Shown: positions 35,801 to 45,328, numbered from the stretch's first letter. The stretch: 64,000 nucleotides of DNA from an uncultured Alistipes sp. (GCA_910576555.1 CAJTIY010000001.1:124001-188000); one strand, 5' to 3'. A program made the numbers and translations. Notes: generated by a model from the letters alone, not told the origin.

Positions 35801-36614
35801 GACGGTCGTGCGCCTCGGCATTGTCCTCGTCGACGAAGTGCACGTCGTTGGTGCAGACCGTCCGCACGCCGTGTTTCTCGGCCAGCTTGCGGATCCCCTC
35901 GTTGACCTTCACCTGCATGGGGTAGGCCTCGTGGTTGGCCCGCTCGACCGTGGCCTTGTGGAGCTGCAGCTCGAGGAAGTAATCTTCGCCGAAGACCGAC
36001 TTGTGCCAGCGAATCGACTCCTCGGCACGCTCCCAGTCGTCGGCCGTAATGGCACGGGGTACCTCGCCCGCCAGACAGGCCGAGCAGCAGATCAGCCCTT
36101 CGCTATGCTTCGCGATCTCCGTACGGTCCGTTCGCGGACGCATGTAGAAACCCTCGGTCCACGCCTTCGATACGATCTTGATCAGGTTGTGGTAACCCTT
36201 GAGGTTCTTTGCCAGCAGGATGAGGTGGTAACCGCTCTGGTCGGGCTTTCCCTCCTTGTCCTGCAGACGACGGCGCGCCACGTAGACCTCGCAGCCGATG
36301 ATCGGCTTGAAATCGGCCTTGCGCTTCAGCTGCGCGAGCTGCTCCTCGCAGGTCTCGATCGCATCCTCCGGAGCGCCCTCGCGGCGCAGGTCGTCGAGCT
36401 GGCGCTGGCAGTCGGCCGCCTTCTCCTTGTATTTGCCCCGCACCTTCTTCACGTAGTTGAAGAACTCCTTGATGCCGAACATGTCGCCGTGATCCGTCAC
36501 GGCGATGCCGGGCTGCCCGTCCGCCATCGCCTTGTCCACGAGCCGCTGGATACTGGCCTGCCCGTCGAGAATCGAATATTGCGTATGTACGTGAAGGTGT
36601 ACGAATTGAGACAT
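32808..36614 (-). CDS. dnaE: DNA polymerase III alpha subunit
   Basis: A 1268-residue replicative polymerase. The PHP domain starts at once (FVHLHVHTQYSILDG, GIAVTDHGDMFG); the polymerase domain holds GRGSAAGSAVAYCLG and the catalytic aspartates in LPDIDVDFDDDGRG near residue 515, then PSTFEDLIAMNALYRPGP; an OB-type domain lies near the C-terminus (EIAVAGMVVG). Full length for the family. The start at 36614 (MSQFVHLHV) is fixed by the PHP motif. Upstream lies a set of ~75-bp repeats carrying promoter elements. Confidence 0.96.
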   Translation of the reverse strand: MSQFVHLHVHTQYSILDGQASIQRLVDKAMADGQPGIAVTDHGDMFGIKEFFNYVKKVRGKYKEKAADCQRQLDDLRREGAPEDAIETCEEQLAQLKRKADFKPIIGCEVYVARRRLQDKEGKPDQSGYHLILLAKNLKGYHNLIKIVSKAWTEGFYMRPRTDRTEIAKHSEGLICCSACLAGEVPRAITADDWERAEESIRWHKSVFGEDYFLELQLHKATVERANHEAYPMQVKVNEGIRKLAEKHGVRTVCTNDVHFVDEDNAEAHDRLICLSTGKDLDDPKRMLYSKQEWLKTTAEMAAIFGKSDPEAMANTVAICDRVEHYSIDHAPIMPTFEIPAEFGTEEEYRARLTEQDLFDEFTRDENGNVVMSEEEGRKKIEKLGGYDKLYRIKFEADYLAHLTMIGAHKRYGEHLTEEQEERLKFELHIMKTMGFPGYFLIVQDFIRAAREELDVSVGPGRGSAAGSAVAYCLGITQIDPIAYDLLFERFLNPDRISLPDIDVDFDDDGRGRVLNWVTQKYGKEKVAHIITYGTMATKLAIKDVARVQKLLLAESDRLCKLVPDKIPDKKLNLQNAIDYVPELKAAEQSDNPVLRDTIRYAKMLEGNVRNTGVHACGTIICRDDITDWVPVSTADDKETGEKMLVTQYEGSVIEDTGLIKMDFLGLKTLSIIKDAVANIRQTKGVEVDIDDFTIIDDKATYKLYGEGRTVGTFQFESAGMQKYLRELQPSTFEDLIAMNALYRPGPMDYIPDFIARKHGRSPIVYDIPVMEKYLKDTYGVTVYQEQVMLLSRLLANFTRGESDTLRKAMGKKLKDKLDALKPKFIKGGQANGHDPKVLEKIWADWEKFASYAFNKSHATCYSWVAYQTAYLKANYPSEYMAAVLSRNLANVDQLTIYMNECKRMDIKVLGPDINESMRTFSANRAGDVRFGLAAVKGVGEGAVESIIAERDAGGPFKDVFDFIERVNYGLVNRKCLENLAYAGAFDSITEFHRGKFFGADARDASGVTYIEQLMRYGQRFQAEKNNAQQSLFGGGGHVDIQRPVLPACADWTQLETLAKEREMIGLYLSAHPLDDYKVVIDHMCKTQLSELENLDPLKGQEIAVAGMVVGVQNLMTKTGKPWGKFRLEDYNGAHEFALFGKDYENFRKYLFQDYFLFIRGKVQPKPYRDSGELEFKIVSMVQLSELRDTMIREIVLQLPVGEITQRLIDDLRKCVKSSKGDTLLRLLVYDPEAGVSVRLFSKSHKVSLTSTLVDYLDANEIRYTIGS

Positions 36615-36636
36615 GATCCCTGAAATTTGTCGTTTA

Positions 36637-36668
36637 CAAAGATACGAATAAGCGAGGGCAAAAGCAAG
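36637..36668 (-). promoter_or_regulatory. Promoter 1 of dnaE (TTG-N21-TATCTTTG)
   Basis: On the minus strand TTG at 36668-36666, twenty-one bases, then TATCTTTG at 36644-36637, 23 bases before the dnaE ATG. This is the copy in the repeat unit nearest the gene. Confidence 0.65.
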
Positions 36669-36710
36669 CTTGCTTGCAGTTTGCCGAGCGGGAGTATCTT
36701 GGGCGCAGCC

Positions 36711-36742
36711 AAAGATACGAAAAGTCGAGCGCAGAAGCAAAC
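36711..36742 (-). promoter_or_regulatory. Promoter 2 of dnaE (TTTG-N20-TATCTTTG)
   Basis: A perfect consensus on the minus strand: TTTG at 36742-36739, twenty bases, TATCTTTG at 36718-36711. It lies in the second repeat unit, 74 bases upstream of promoter 1. Confidence 0.6.
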
Positions 36743-36976
36743 TTCCGCCCTGCTTCTGCCGAACGGGAGTATCTTCGGTTCTGCCAAAGATAGCGAATAT
36801 CGAGTAATTCCGTGGCAGGACTCTTGCATTTTTCCGACGGAATGCTTAATTTTAGGTAGGGTTTGCGCCGCATCGCCTCCGGAGCGGGTTTTCCGGCGTC
36901 GCGCGGAGCGAATCCCTCCGGTCGCATGCGCGCATCGGCCGAACGGACCGACAACCACACTCAAAACCTATCGCAT

Positions 36977-37186
36977 ATGCAAGACGAAACTATGGTCGTA
37001 CTGGCGGAGTACAACACGGTCACCGAGGCCGAAATCGCCAAATCGATGCTCGACAGCGCGGGCATCTGGTCGACGATCCGCAACGAATACATGTCGACCC
37101 TCTATCCGATCGGCGCCACGGCGGCCCGCATCGCCGTGCGCGAGGAGGACCTCGAAAAGGCGCGCATGGTGCTGGAGCACCGTTGA
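36977..37186 (+). CDS. DUF2007 family small protein
   Basis: A 69-residue protein of the DUF2007 (putative signal-transducing protein) family: EYNTVTEAEIAKSMLDSAGI then a variable loop and the C-terminal strand-helix IAVREEDLEKARMVLEHR. The fold is ferredoxin-like and resembles PII-like modules; the function is unknown. The ATG at 36977 is chosen because the conserved region begins directly after it; the longer frame upstream has no coding character. A strong terminator follows. Confidence 0.85.
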   Translation: MQDETMVVLAEYNTVTEAEIAKSMLDSAGIWSTIRNEYMSTLYPIGATAARIAVREEDLEKARMVLEHR

Positions 37187-37207
37187 TACGCCGGCCCGTC
37201 CCGCACG

Positions 37208-37248
37208 AAAAATCCCCGGAGGAGCGATGCGCTCCTCCGGGGATTTTT
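37208..37248. terminator. Bidirectional Rho-independent terminator
   Basis: Perfect 18-bp stem running from AAAAATCCCCGGAGGAGC to its complement with a five-base loop. The A-run and T-run on the two arms allow termination of both DUF2007 (plus) and aroE (minus). Confidence 0.9.
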
Positions 37249-37268
37249 CCGTCCGCAGCAACGCGCCG

Positions 37269-38012
37269 CTACCGCGGATCGTTCCAGAACGCCCACGAAG
37301 CCTCGGCCTGCGTGCGGAACATCCGTTCGCCGTTGAGCACGCGGGCGCCGCGCTGACGACCGTAATCAAGGAACTGCGTGAGCGGCGGATTGTAGACGAG
37401 GTCCAACAGGAAATGGTCGGGCGTGACGTAGGCGTAGGGGATGCGCGGGGCCTCGTCGACGGCAGGGTAGGTCCCCACGGGCGTGGCATGCACGATCAGG
37501 CGGCACGCCGCCACCGTCTCCGCCGGCAGATCGTCGTAGGTGAAGTTGCCGCGTGTCGGATCGCGCGAAACGAGTTCGAAGAGGATGCCCCGTTCCGCCA
37601 GCGCGAATTGCACGGCCTGCGAGGCACCGCCCGTGCCGAGCACCAACGCCCGTTCGGGCTGCCTGGCGCCGAGCAGTTCGTCGAGCGAGGCGCGCACGCC
37701 CGCAAGATCGGTGTTGTGGCCCGTCCAACGGCCGTCGCGGCTGCGCCGGATGCAGTTCACCGCACCGACCGCCTGCGCTTCGTAAGTAAGTGCGTCGAGA
37801 CAGGGCAGCACGGCCCGTTTGTAGGGAATCGTCACGTTGAGCCCCTCGAGTCCCGGCAGAGCGAGCAATGCGGGCAACTCCTCGATCGACTCCAGTTCGT
37901 AAAGCCGGTATTCGCACTCCGTCAGCCCCTCCCGGGCGAACTTCTCCGCGAAATAGGCCGCCGAGGCCGAATGGCCCAACGGGCGGCCGATCAGTCCGTA
38001 ACGCCGCATCAT
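37269..38012 (-). CDS. aroE: Shikimate dehydrogenase
   Basis: A 247-residue enzyme that reduces 3-dehydroshikimate to shikimate with NADPH in aromatic amino-acid synthesis. Seen: YGLIGRPLGHSASAAYF (shikimate site), GLNVTIPYKRAVLP with the catalytic lysine, GHNTDLAGVRASL with the catalytic Asp, and the cofactor loop VLGTGGASQAVQFAL. A little shorter than the typical 270 residues. Its ATG overlaps the stop of the DUF368 gene by four bases. Last gene of the ettA-hisS operon. Confidence 0.93.
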   Translation of the reverse strand: MMRRYGLIGRPLGHSASAAYFAEKFAREGLTECEYRLYELESIEELPALLALPGLEGLNVTIPYKRAVLPCLDALTYEAQAVGAVNCIRRSRDGRWTGHNTDLAGVRASLDELLGARQPERALVLGTGGASQAVQFALAERGILFELVSRDPTRGNFTYDDLPAETVAACRLIVHATPVGTYPAVDEAPRIPYAYVTPDHFLLDLVYNPPLTQFLDYGRQRGARVLNGERMFRTQAEASWAFWNDPR

Positions 38013-38926
38013 GCTCCGCGTTTGCGCGACACGGCGGCCGCAATGCGTTCGATGCCCCAGATCGTCAGGAAGCCCGCCGCGCAGAGCGCCGCGGCCAGCC
38101 ACAGTCGGTTATCCTGCGCCATCGTCGCCTCGAAGGTTCCCGGCAGCACGTTGCGCTCCGCGAGCGACTCCTCGACCAAAGAGACCCGCCACGGCCAGAC
38201 CTTGTTGAGCGAACCGACCATGAACCCCACGAGCGTCGCCACCGTCACGTCGCGGCGGTGTTTGAGCAGCCACGAAAGCAGGTGCGAGAAGGAGACGATG
38301 CCCACGGCGGCACCGATCAGGAAGAGCGCGAGGACGGGCAGATTCAACTCGCTCACCGCCCGCATGATGAGGTCGTACTTGCCCAGCAGCAGCAGGATAA
38401 AGGCTCCCGAAATGCCGGGCAGGATCATGGCGCAGATGGCGATGGCGCCGGAAAGCATCACAAACCACCACGCATCGGGCGTCTGGGCGGGCGTCGCTAC
38501 GGTGATCCACCACGCAGCGACGCACCCCGCGACGAACGCCGCACCCGTCGCTGCTCCCCAGCGCCCGACCTCTTTGGCCATGAGCAGCGCCGAGGCGACG
38601 ATCAGACCGAAGAAGAACGACCGGATCTCGATCGGACGATGCTCGAGCAGATAGGTCATCAGCCGCGCAAGCGAAAAGACCGCCACGCCGATGCCCGCCG
38701 CGACCGGCAGCAGGAACCGTCCGTTGACATGGTGCCACAACGCCGCGAAACGGCCGCGAACCAGCAGCCGCAGCGCCTCGGCGTCGAAGCTGCGGATCGA
38801 GTCGATCAGCTCGTCGTAAATACCCGAAATGAAGGCGATCGTGCCGCCCGAAACGCCCGGCACCACGTCGGCCGAGCCCATAGCGCATCCTTTGAGCGCC
38901 AGAAGCAGATATTGTCTGAATTTCAT
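38009..38926 (-). CDS. DUF368 family undecaprenyl-phosphate translocase (PopT-like)
   Basis: A 305-residue inner-membrane protein with about eight hydrophobic segments and the DUF368 hallmarks ALKGCAMGSADVVPGVSGGTIAF (given in two parts, residues 10-21 and 21-32) and the mirrored repeat GAIAICAMILPGISGAFILL near residue 150. DUF368 proteins were shown to recycle undecaprenyl phosphate across the membrane for cell-wall and surface-glycan synthesis. The two PG-SGG/PGISG motifs mark inverted repeats of the transporter fold. It lies between the S41 protease gene and aroE, coupled to aroE by a four-base overlap. Confidence 0.87.
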   Translation of the reverse strand: MKFRQYLLLALKGCAMGSADVVPGVSGGTIAFISGIYDELIDSIRSFDAEALRLLVRGRFAALWHHVNGRFLLPVAAGIGVAVFSLARLMTYLLEHRPIEIRSFFFGLIVASALLMAKEVGRWGAATGAAFVAGCVAAWWITVATPAQTPDAWWFVMLSGAIAICAMILPGISGAFILLLLGKYDLIMRAVSELNLPVLALFLIGAAVGIVSFSHLLSWLLKHRRDVTVATLVGFMVGSLNKVWPWRVSLVEESLAERNVLPGTFEATMAQDNRLWLAAALCAAGFLTIWGIERIAAAVSRKRGA

Positions 38927-38972
38927 CTTCTTACACGATTTCGAACGCAAATTCGCGGACGGCCGCCGCACG

Positions 38973-40586
38973 TCATCTACACGGGCTGCCGCCCGCCGCA
39001 TCGGTCGCCGGGCAGAGCAGGGGAGCCCCCAGCCGGTCCCACTCCGCGAGGAGTTCGACGGCCCGGCGGAACGCCCCGTCGCGCCCAGCATTCATCACCC
39101 AGTAAAACGCCCCGGTGCCATAGAGCCGCTGCGCCACGAGCGCCTTGAACTGCAGCCGCAGCAGCGGCTTCGCCCGCTCCGCCTGCAAGGCATCGAATGC
39201 CGCATCGCGGGCCGTGCCGCACGCATAGAGTTCGCCGAGCGTTGCATCGGAGACGGAGAACCCTTCCTCGAAGGCTTCGAAAGCAGGGTAGAGCGCCTCC
39301 AGCCGGCTCCGTTCGCGATCGAGATACTCCGCCACGAACTCTGCGAACGCACCGCAGCGGATCAATGCAGCATGGTAGTCGGTATACCCGGTCGTATCGG
39401 ACGGCACCGTCACATCGGGGCGTATGCCGCCTCCGCCGTAGACCGTGCGACCCGTGCGCAGCGTCCGGTAGGCCGGAGCCACAGCATCGAGCGAATCGGC
39501 CGTCGCATCGTCGCGATGCAGATGGTCGAGGTAGTAGGCACGGCGATCGCCCTCCTCGTAGGGACGTTGTATCACCCGTCCCGAAGGGGTATGGTAACGC
39601 GCCACGGTGATCCGCAGCGCCGAGCCGTCGCCCAGCCCCATTTCGCGCTGCACGAGGCCCTTGCCGAAGGTCCGTCGGCCGACGATCACGCCGCGGTCCC
39701 AGTCCTGCACGGCGCCCGCCACGATCTCCGAAGCCGAGGCCGAAGCCTCGTCGACGAGCACCGCGAGCCGGACACGCAGCCCCTCGCCGTCGGTCGGCGC
39801 CTCGAAGGAGGCATCCGGCACCGCACGCCCCTCGGTCGAGACGATGCGGGCGCCGCGCGGCAGGAAGAATCCCGCCATTCCGATCGCCGCGTCGAGCAGT
39901 CCGCCGCCGTTACCGCGCAGATCGAGGATCAAGGTCTCGGGACGGCCCAGCCGCTCGAACGCCTTGCGGAACTCCTCCACGGTGGTGCGCCCGAAGCGGT
40001 CGACGCGGATGTATCCCACTCCGTCGGTCACCTTATAGGCGGCATCGACCGATGTAAGCGGAATCCGGTCGCGCACGAGCCGGAAATGCAGCGGCTCCGG
40101 CACGCCGCGCCGCACGACGTCGATGGCGACCTCCGTGCCCTTTTTGCCCCGCAGATGCCGGGGCACGTCGGCACGGGTCATTCCCACGGCCTGCAGCGTA
40201 TCGATCCGCACGATGCGGTCGCCGGCTCGCACGCCCGCACGTTCGGCAGGACCTCCGCTGACGGTGTTGACCACCGCGATCGTGTCGCGCTGCACCGAGA
40301 ACTCTATGCCGATGCCGCTGAACGAACCCGCGAAGCTCTCGCGCACCGCGCGCATCTCCTCCGCACCGATATAGGCCGAGTGCGGGTCGAGCTCTTCGAG
40401 CATGCGTTCGATCGCCCGCTCGACGAGGGGTCCGGTCTCCACATCGTCGACATAGAGCCCCTCGATGCGGCGGAAGGCCTGAATGAGTTTCTGCAGCTGC
40501 TTCGCCGGATCGTCTCCCTGCGCCGCAACGGGCGCGACGGCCGCCAGCGCAGCGAGCCACAACACGATTCTGCGCACCGTACCCAT
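38973..40586 (-). CDS. S41 family C-terminal processing protease
   Basis: A 537-residue exported protease. A signal peptide (MGTVRRIVLWLAALAAVAPVAAQ) precedes a PDZ domain (about residues 80-160: GIGIEFSVQRDTIAV, GDRIVRIDTLQAVG) and the tail-specific protease domain with RGNGGGLLDAAIG, the catalytic Ser in VLVDEASASASEIVAGA and the Lys in RRTFGKGLVQREM. It degrades or trims periplasmic proteins. An in-frame GTG at 40616 overlaps the hisS stop; I prefer the ATG at 40586 because it starts the signal peptide. It belongs to the ettA-hisS operon. Confidence 0.9.
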   Translation of the reverse strand: MGTVRRIVLWLAALAAVAPVAAQGDDPAKQLQKLIQAFRRIEGLYVDDVETGPLVERAIERMLEELDPHSAYIGAEEMRAVRESFAGSFSGIGIEFSVQRDTIAVVNTVSGGPAERAGVRAGDRIVRIDTLQAVGMTRADVPRHLRGKKGTEVAIDVVRRGVPEPLHFRLVRDRIPLTSVDAAYKVTDGVGYIRVDRFGRTTVEEFRKAFERLGRPETLILDLRGNGGGLLDAAIGMAGFFLPRGARIVSTEGRAVPDASFEAPTDGEGLRVRLAVLVDEASASASEIVAGAVQDWDRGVIVGRRTFGKGLVQREMGLGDGSALRITVARYHTPSGRVIQRPYEEGDRRAYYLDHLHRDDATADSLDAVAPAYRTLRTGRTVYGGGGIRPDVTVPSDTTGYTDYHAALIRCGAFAEFVAEYLDRERSRLEALYPAFEAFEEGFSVSDATLGELYACGTARDAAFDALQAERAKPLLRLQFKALVAQRLYGTGAFYWVMNAGRDGAFRRAVELLAEWDRLGAPLLCPATDAAGGSPCR

Positions 40587-40612
40587 AACCGTTCGCACGC
40601 TCCTCCGCCCGA

Positions 40613-41974
40613 TCACTCCGCCGCCGTCTCCGGACGACGGATCGCCGCCGCAAGCTCGACGAACGGCACCCGGCGCTGCTCGCCCGACCGCATGTCCTTG
40701 AGCGTCGCGACACCCGCGGCCAGCTCCTCGGAGCCGACGATCGCCACGAAGGGAATTCCGCGCCGGTTGGCGTACTCCATCTGTTTCTTCATCTTGGCGG
40801 CCTCGGGGTAGATCTCGGCGGCGATGCCCGCAGCCCGCACGCCGCGCAGCAGTTCGAGGGCTTTGGCCTCCTCCTGCGCTCCGAGGTTGACGAAGAGCGC
40901 CTCCGTCGTGTGGTTCACCTCCTCGGGGAAGAGCGAGAGCCCCGTCATCACGTCGTAGATGCGGTCGGCACCGAACGAGATGCCGACGCCCGAGACGTTC
41001 GGCATGCCGAAGATTCCCGTAAGGTCGTCGTAGCGGCCGCCGCCCGAGATCGAACCGATGGCGTAGTCGAGCGCCTTGACCTCGAAGATCGCGCCCGTAT
41101 AATAGTTGAGTCCGCGCGCCAGCGAGAGGTCGAGCTCCACGGGCTGATCCACTTCCAGACGTTTCAGGTAGCCGAAGATGGTCTCCATCTCGCCGATGCC
41201 CTTGAGCCCCGTCTCCGACGACGCGAGCACGCTCCGCAGCTGCGCGATCTTCGCATCGTTATCCCCCGAAAGCTGCAGGATGGGCTGCAGCCGCTCGATC
41301 GCCTCCGGCTCCAGACCGCGGCCGGCCAGTTCGGCCTTCACGTTGTCCAGACCGATCTTGTCCAGCTTGTCGATCGCCACCGTGATGTCCATCATCTTGT
41401 CGGCGTGGCCGATCGCCTCGGCGATGCCGTAGAGGATCTTACGGTTGTTCATCTTCAGCACCGTGCGGATCCCGAGCGCTGCGAAGACGTCGCGCACGAT
41501 CTGCACCAGCTCCACCTCGCACAGCAGCGAACGCGTGCCGATCACGTCGACATCGCACTGGTAGAACTCTCGGTAGCGGCCCTTCTGCGGCCGGTCGGCG
41601 CGCCACACGGGCTGCATCTGGTAACGTTTGAAGGGGAAGGTCAGCTCGCCCTGATGCTGCACGACGTAGCGGGCGAAGGGGACCGTCAGGTCGTAGCGAA
41701 GCCCCTTCTCGCTGATCTTCGAGGCCTGCCGCACCTGCTCGTCGGAGAGTCCCGCGGCGTAATCGCCCGAATTGAGGATCTTGAACAGGAGCTTGTCGCC
41801 CTCGTCGCCGTATTTGCCCAGCAGCGTGGAGAGGTTCTCCATCGAGGGGGTTTCGAGCGGCGCGAAGCCGTAACGGCGGAAGACGCCCCGGATCGTGTCG
41901 AAAATATACTGGCGCCGCATCATCTCCGCAGGGGAGAAGTCGCGCGTGCCTTTGGGTATGGAGGGTTTTTGCAT
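40613..41974 (-). CDS. hisS: Histidyl-tRNA synthetase
   Basis: A 453-residue class II aminoacyl-tRNA synthetase. Seen: KGTRDFSPAEMMRR at the N-terminus, motif 2 with PVWRADRPQKGRYREFYQCD, the histidine-specific LARGLNYYTGAIFEV and GGGRYDDLTGIFG, motif 3 GVGISFGADRIYD, and an anticodon-binding C-terminal domain. It charges tRNA-His. The ATG at 41974 (MQKPSIPKG) is chosen; a TTG 15 bases upstream is in frame but unlikely. It follows the ABC-F gene by 24 bases. Confidence 0.95.
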   Translation of the reverse strand: MQKPSIPKGTRDFSPAEMMRRQYIFDTIRGVFRRYGFAPLETPSMENLSTLLGKYGDEGDKLLFKILNSGDYAAGLSDEQVRQASKISEKGLRYDLTVPFARYVVQHQGELTFPFKRYQMQPVWRADRPQKGRYREFYQCDVDVIGTRSLLCEVELVQIVRDVFAALGIRTVLKMNNRKILYGIAEAIGHADKMMDITVAIDKLDKIGLDNVKAELAGRGLEPEAIERLQPILQLSGDNDAKIAQLRSVLASSETGLKGIGEMETIFGYLKRLEVDQPVELDLSLARGLNYYTGAIFEVKALDYAIGSISGGGRYDDLTGIFGMPNVSGVGISFGADRIYDVMTGLSLFPEEVNHTTEALFVNLGAQEEAKALELLRGVRAAGIAAEIYPEAAKMKKQMEYANRRGIPFVAIVGSEELAAGVATLKDMRSGEQRRVPFVELAAAIRRPETAAE

Positions 41975-41998
41975 GGTGTGATTGCTCAATCTGTTTTC

Positions 41999-43675
<1,677 letters not shown>

Positions 43676-43707
43676 ATGCTTGTTTTTGCTCTGATTTCCG
43701 ATTCGTG

Positions 43708-43715
43708 CAAAGATA
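43708..43715 (-). promoter_or_regulatory. -7 promoter box (TATCTTTG) for the ettA operon
   Basis: Exact TAnnTTTG on the minus strand, 32 bases before the ettA start, in the A/T-rich divergent gap. Confidence 0.6.
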
Positions 43716-43768
43716 GGCAAAATTCCCGATTCTTCCTCGCGGAATGTGGCTATTCGGGAATTATTCCC

Positions 43769-43776
43769 TACCTTTG
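43769..43776 (+). promoter_or_regulatory. -7 promoter box (TACCTTTG) for the DUF4491 gene
   Basis: Exact TAnnTTTG, 72 bases before the ATG at 43849, giving a structured leader. No clear -33 element. Confidence 0.55.
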
Positions 43777-43779
43777 TAC

Positions 43780-43841
43780 GGTCGGGGAGGGGTGCGATCC
43801 GGCACGATGCGTCGTTTGCACCATCTTTGCACCCTCCGACC
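43780..43841 (+). promoter_or_regulatory. Possible structured leader of the DUF4491 gene
   Basis: GGTCGGGGAGGGGTGC at 43780-43795 can pair with GCACCCTCCGACC at 43829-43841, giving up to 13 base pairs with small bulges, and closing seven bases before the ATG. The enclosed loop holds two TTTGCACC copies. Function unknown. Confidence 0.4.
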
Positions 43842-43848
43842 ATTCGTT

Positions 43849-44160
43849 ATGGACTTTCTGGCACAATACAACCTCACGGGACTCGCGATCGGCGCGGCGA
43901 CCTTCCTGATCATCGGTCTGTTCCATCCGCTCGTCATCAAGGGCGAATACTACTTCGGCGTGCGGTGCTGGTGGGCGTTCCTCATCATGGGCATCGCCGC
44001 CATCGCGGCTTCGGTCGCCGTGCACGAACTCTTCTGGTCGACGCTGCTGGCCGTATGGGGCGCCTCGTCGCTCTGGTCGATCGGCGAACTCTTCGAACAG
44101 CGCAAGCGGGTGGCGAAAGGGTGGTTCCCCGCCAACCCGAAACGCCGCCGCAAGGCCTGA
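43849..44160 (+). CDS. DUF4491 family small membrane protein
   Basis: A 103-residue protein with three predicted membrane helices (residues about 9-30, 38-58 and 62-80) and a basic C-terminus (ANPKRRRKA). The sequence FHPLVIKGEYYFGVRCWWAFL is the family core. Function unknown; family largely in Bacteroidota and Firmicutes. It precedes a CapA-family gene by 34 bases, so co-transcription is possible. Confidence 0.82.
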   Translation: MDFLAQYNLTGLAIGAATFLIIGLFHPLVIKGEYYFGVRCWWAFLIMGIAAIAASVAVHELFWSTLLAVWGASSLWSIGELFEQRKRVAKGWFPANPKRRRKA

Positions 44161-44194
44161 CAAGACCGACCGCTCCCGTTACGCACCCCGCGCC

Positions 44195-45247
44195 GTGAAC
44201 CGCCTCCGCACCCGCCTTCCGTGGCTGCTCCTGCTGCTCGTCTGCTGCACGCCGATCCGCCCCGATCGGCGACACAGGCCTCTGCCGCCGCCCGAACCGC
44301 ACTGCGTGCGGCTGCTGTTCGCCGGCGACCTGATGCAGCACATGCCGCAGGTCGAAGCGGCGCGGCGCGACACGACGTTCGATTACCGCCCCGTCTTCGA
44401 GGCGCTGCGACCGCATTTCGCCGCGGCCGACCTCGTCGTCGTCAACCTCGAAACCACGCTTACCCGTTCGGGCCGTTATACGGGTTATCCCTGCTTCCGC
44501 TCACCGGCCGTGCTGGCCGATGCGATGCGCGATGCCGGCATCGACGTCGCCGTCATGGCCAACAACCACTGCTGCGACGGCGGTGCCGAGGGCATCCGGA
44601 CCACCTGCGCGGAACTCGACCGCTGCGGCATCCTCCGCACGGGCGTCTTCCGCGACAGCCTCGACCGCGCACGGCGCAACGTGCTGACGATCGACCGCAA
44701 CGGCATCCGCCTCGCCCTGCTCAACTACACCTACGGCACCAACGCCATGCCTGTGCCGCGCGGCACCTTCGTCAATCCGATCGACACCGCGCTCATGGCC
44801 GCCGACCTCGCCGCCGCGCAGCATGCCGGGGCCGACTGCATCGCGGTCTGCATCCACTGGGGCAACGAATACGAACGCCGGCCCGCCGCGGCCCAGCGCA
44901 GACTCGCCCGATTCCTCCGGCGCCGGGGCGCCGATCTGGTCATCGGCAGCCATCCCCATGTCGTGCAACCCGTCGAGACGGACTCCGCGGGCATCGTCGT
45001 CTATTCGCTCGGCAACTTCGTCTCCAACCAGCGGCGCCGTTACACCGACGGAGGTCTGCTGGCCGCGATCGAAGCCAAGAAACACCCCGACGGCCGCATG
45101 AGCTACACCCTCGAAACCGTGCCCGTATGGGTGGCACTCCCGGGCTACCGCATCCTCCCGCCCGAGGCGATCGATCTGGCGGCGATGTCCGCCGCCTGCC
45201 GTCTCTTCCTCGACGACACGGCCCGTCTGCTCGATTCGGACCGTTAA
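44195..45247 (+). CDS. CapA family metallophosphatase-fold lipoprotein
   Basis: A 350-residue protein. A GTG start gives a signal with a lipobox-like LLLLLVCCTP, so it may be lipidated. The CapA domain shows LLFAGDLMQHMPQVEAA (metal-binding Asp), VVVNLETTLT, VAVMANNHCCDGG (Asn-His), CIHWGNEYERRP, IGSHPHVVQPVE and YSLGNFVSNQ. CapA/PgsA proteins are linked to poly-gamma-glutamate capsule export in Bacillus, but no pgsBC genes are near; many Bacteroidota have lone CapA proteins of unknown role. Confidence 0.85.
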   Translation: MNRLRTRLPWLLLLLVCCTPIRPDRRHRPLPPPEPHCVRLLFAGDLMQHMPQVEAARRDTTFDYRPVFEALRPHFAAADLVVVNLETTLTRSGRYTGYPCFRSPAVLADAMRDAGIDVAVMANNHCCDGGAEGIRTTCAELDRCGILRTGVFRDSLDRARRNVLTIDRNGIRLALLNYTYGTNAMPVPRGTFVNPIDTALMAADLAAAQHAGADCIAVCIHWGNEYERRPAAAQRRLARFLRRRGADLVIGSHPHVVQPVETDSAGIVVYSLGNFVSNQRRRYTDGGLLAAIEAKKHPDGRMSYTLETVPVWVALPGYRILPPEAIDLAAMSAACRLFLDDTARLLDSDR

Positions 45248-45328
45248 ACGCACCGAACCGTCGCCGCGACCGGAAACGGCCCGAAAAATGCCGCGTGCGC
45301 CTACGCACACCAAAATCGAATTTACCCT

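Larger units (their letters stand above)
36637..36793. repeat. Imperfect ~75-bp tandem repeats carrying promoter elements upstream of dnaE
   Basis: Unit A (36637-36710) and unit B (36711-36785) align over nearly their full length, with shared blocks CAAAGATACGAA, CGAG-GCA-AAGCAA and CGGGAGTATCTT; a third partial copy begins at 36786 with CAAAGATA. Where units meet, GTATCTTGG...CCAAAGATAC forms a near-palindrome. On the minus strand each unit start is a TATCTTTG -7 box. The 36615-36976 gap otherwise holds no gene that I can support. Confidence 0.75.

Noticed and set aside
32415..36623. A 1402-codon open frame on the plus strand
   Set aside because: It is antisense to dnaE, rich in Arg, His and Val, and has no recognisable domain; high GC and codon bias make such shadow frames common here. 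The same applies to 28877-30625 against htpG and 25966-28299 against the dehydratase.
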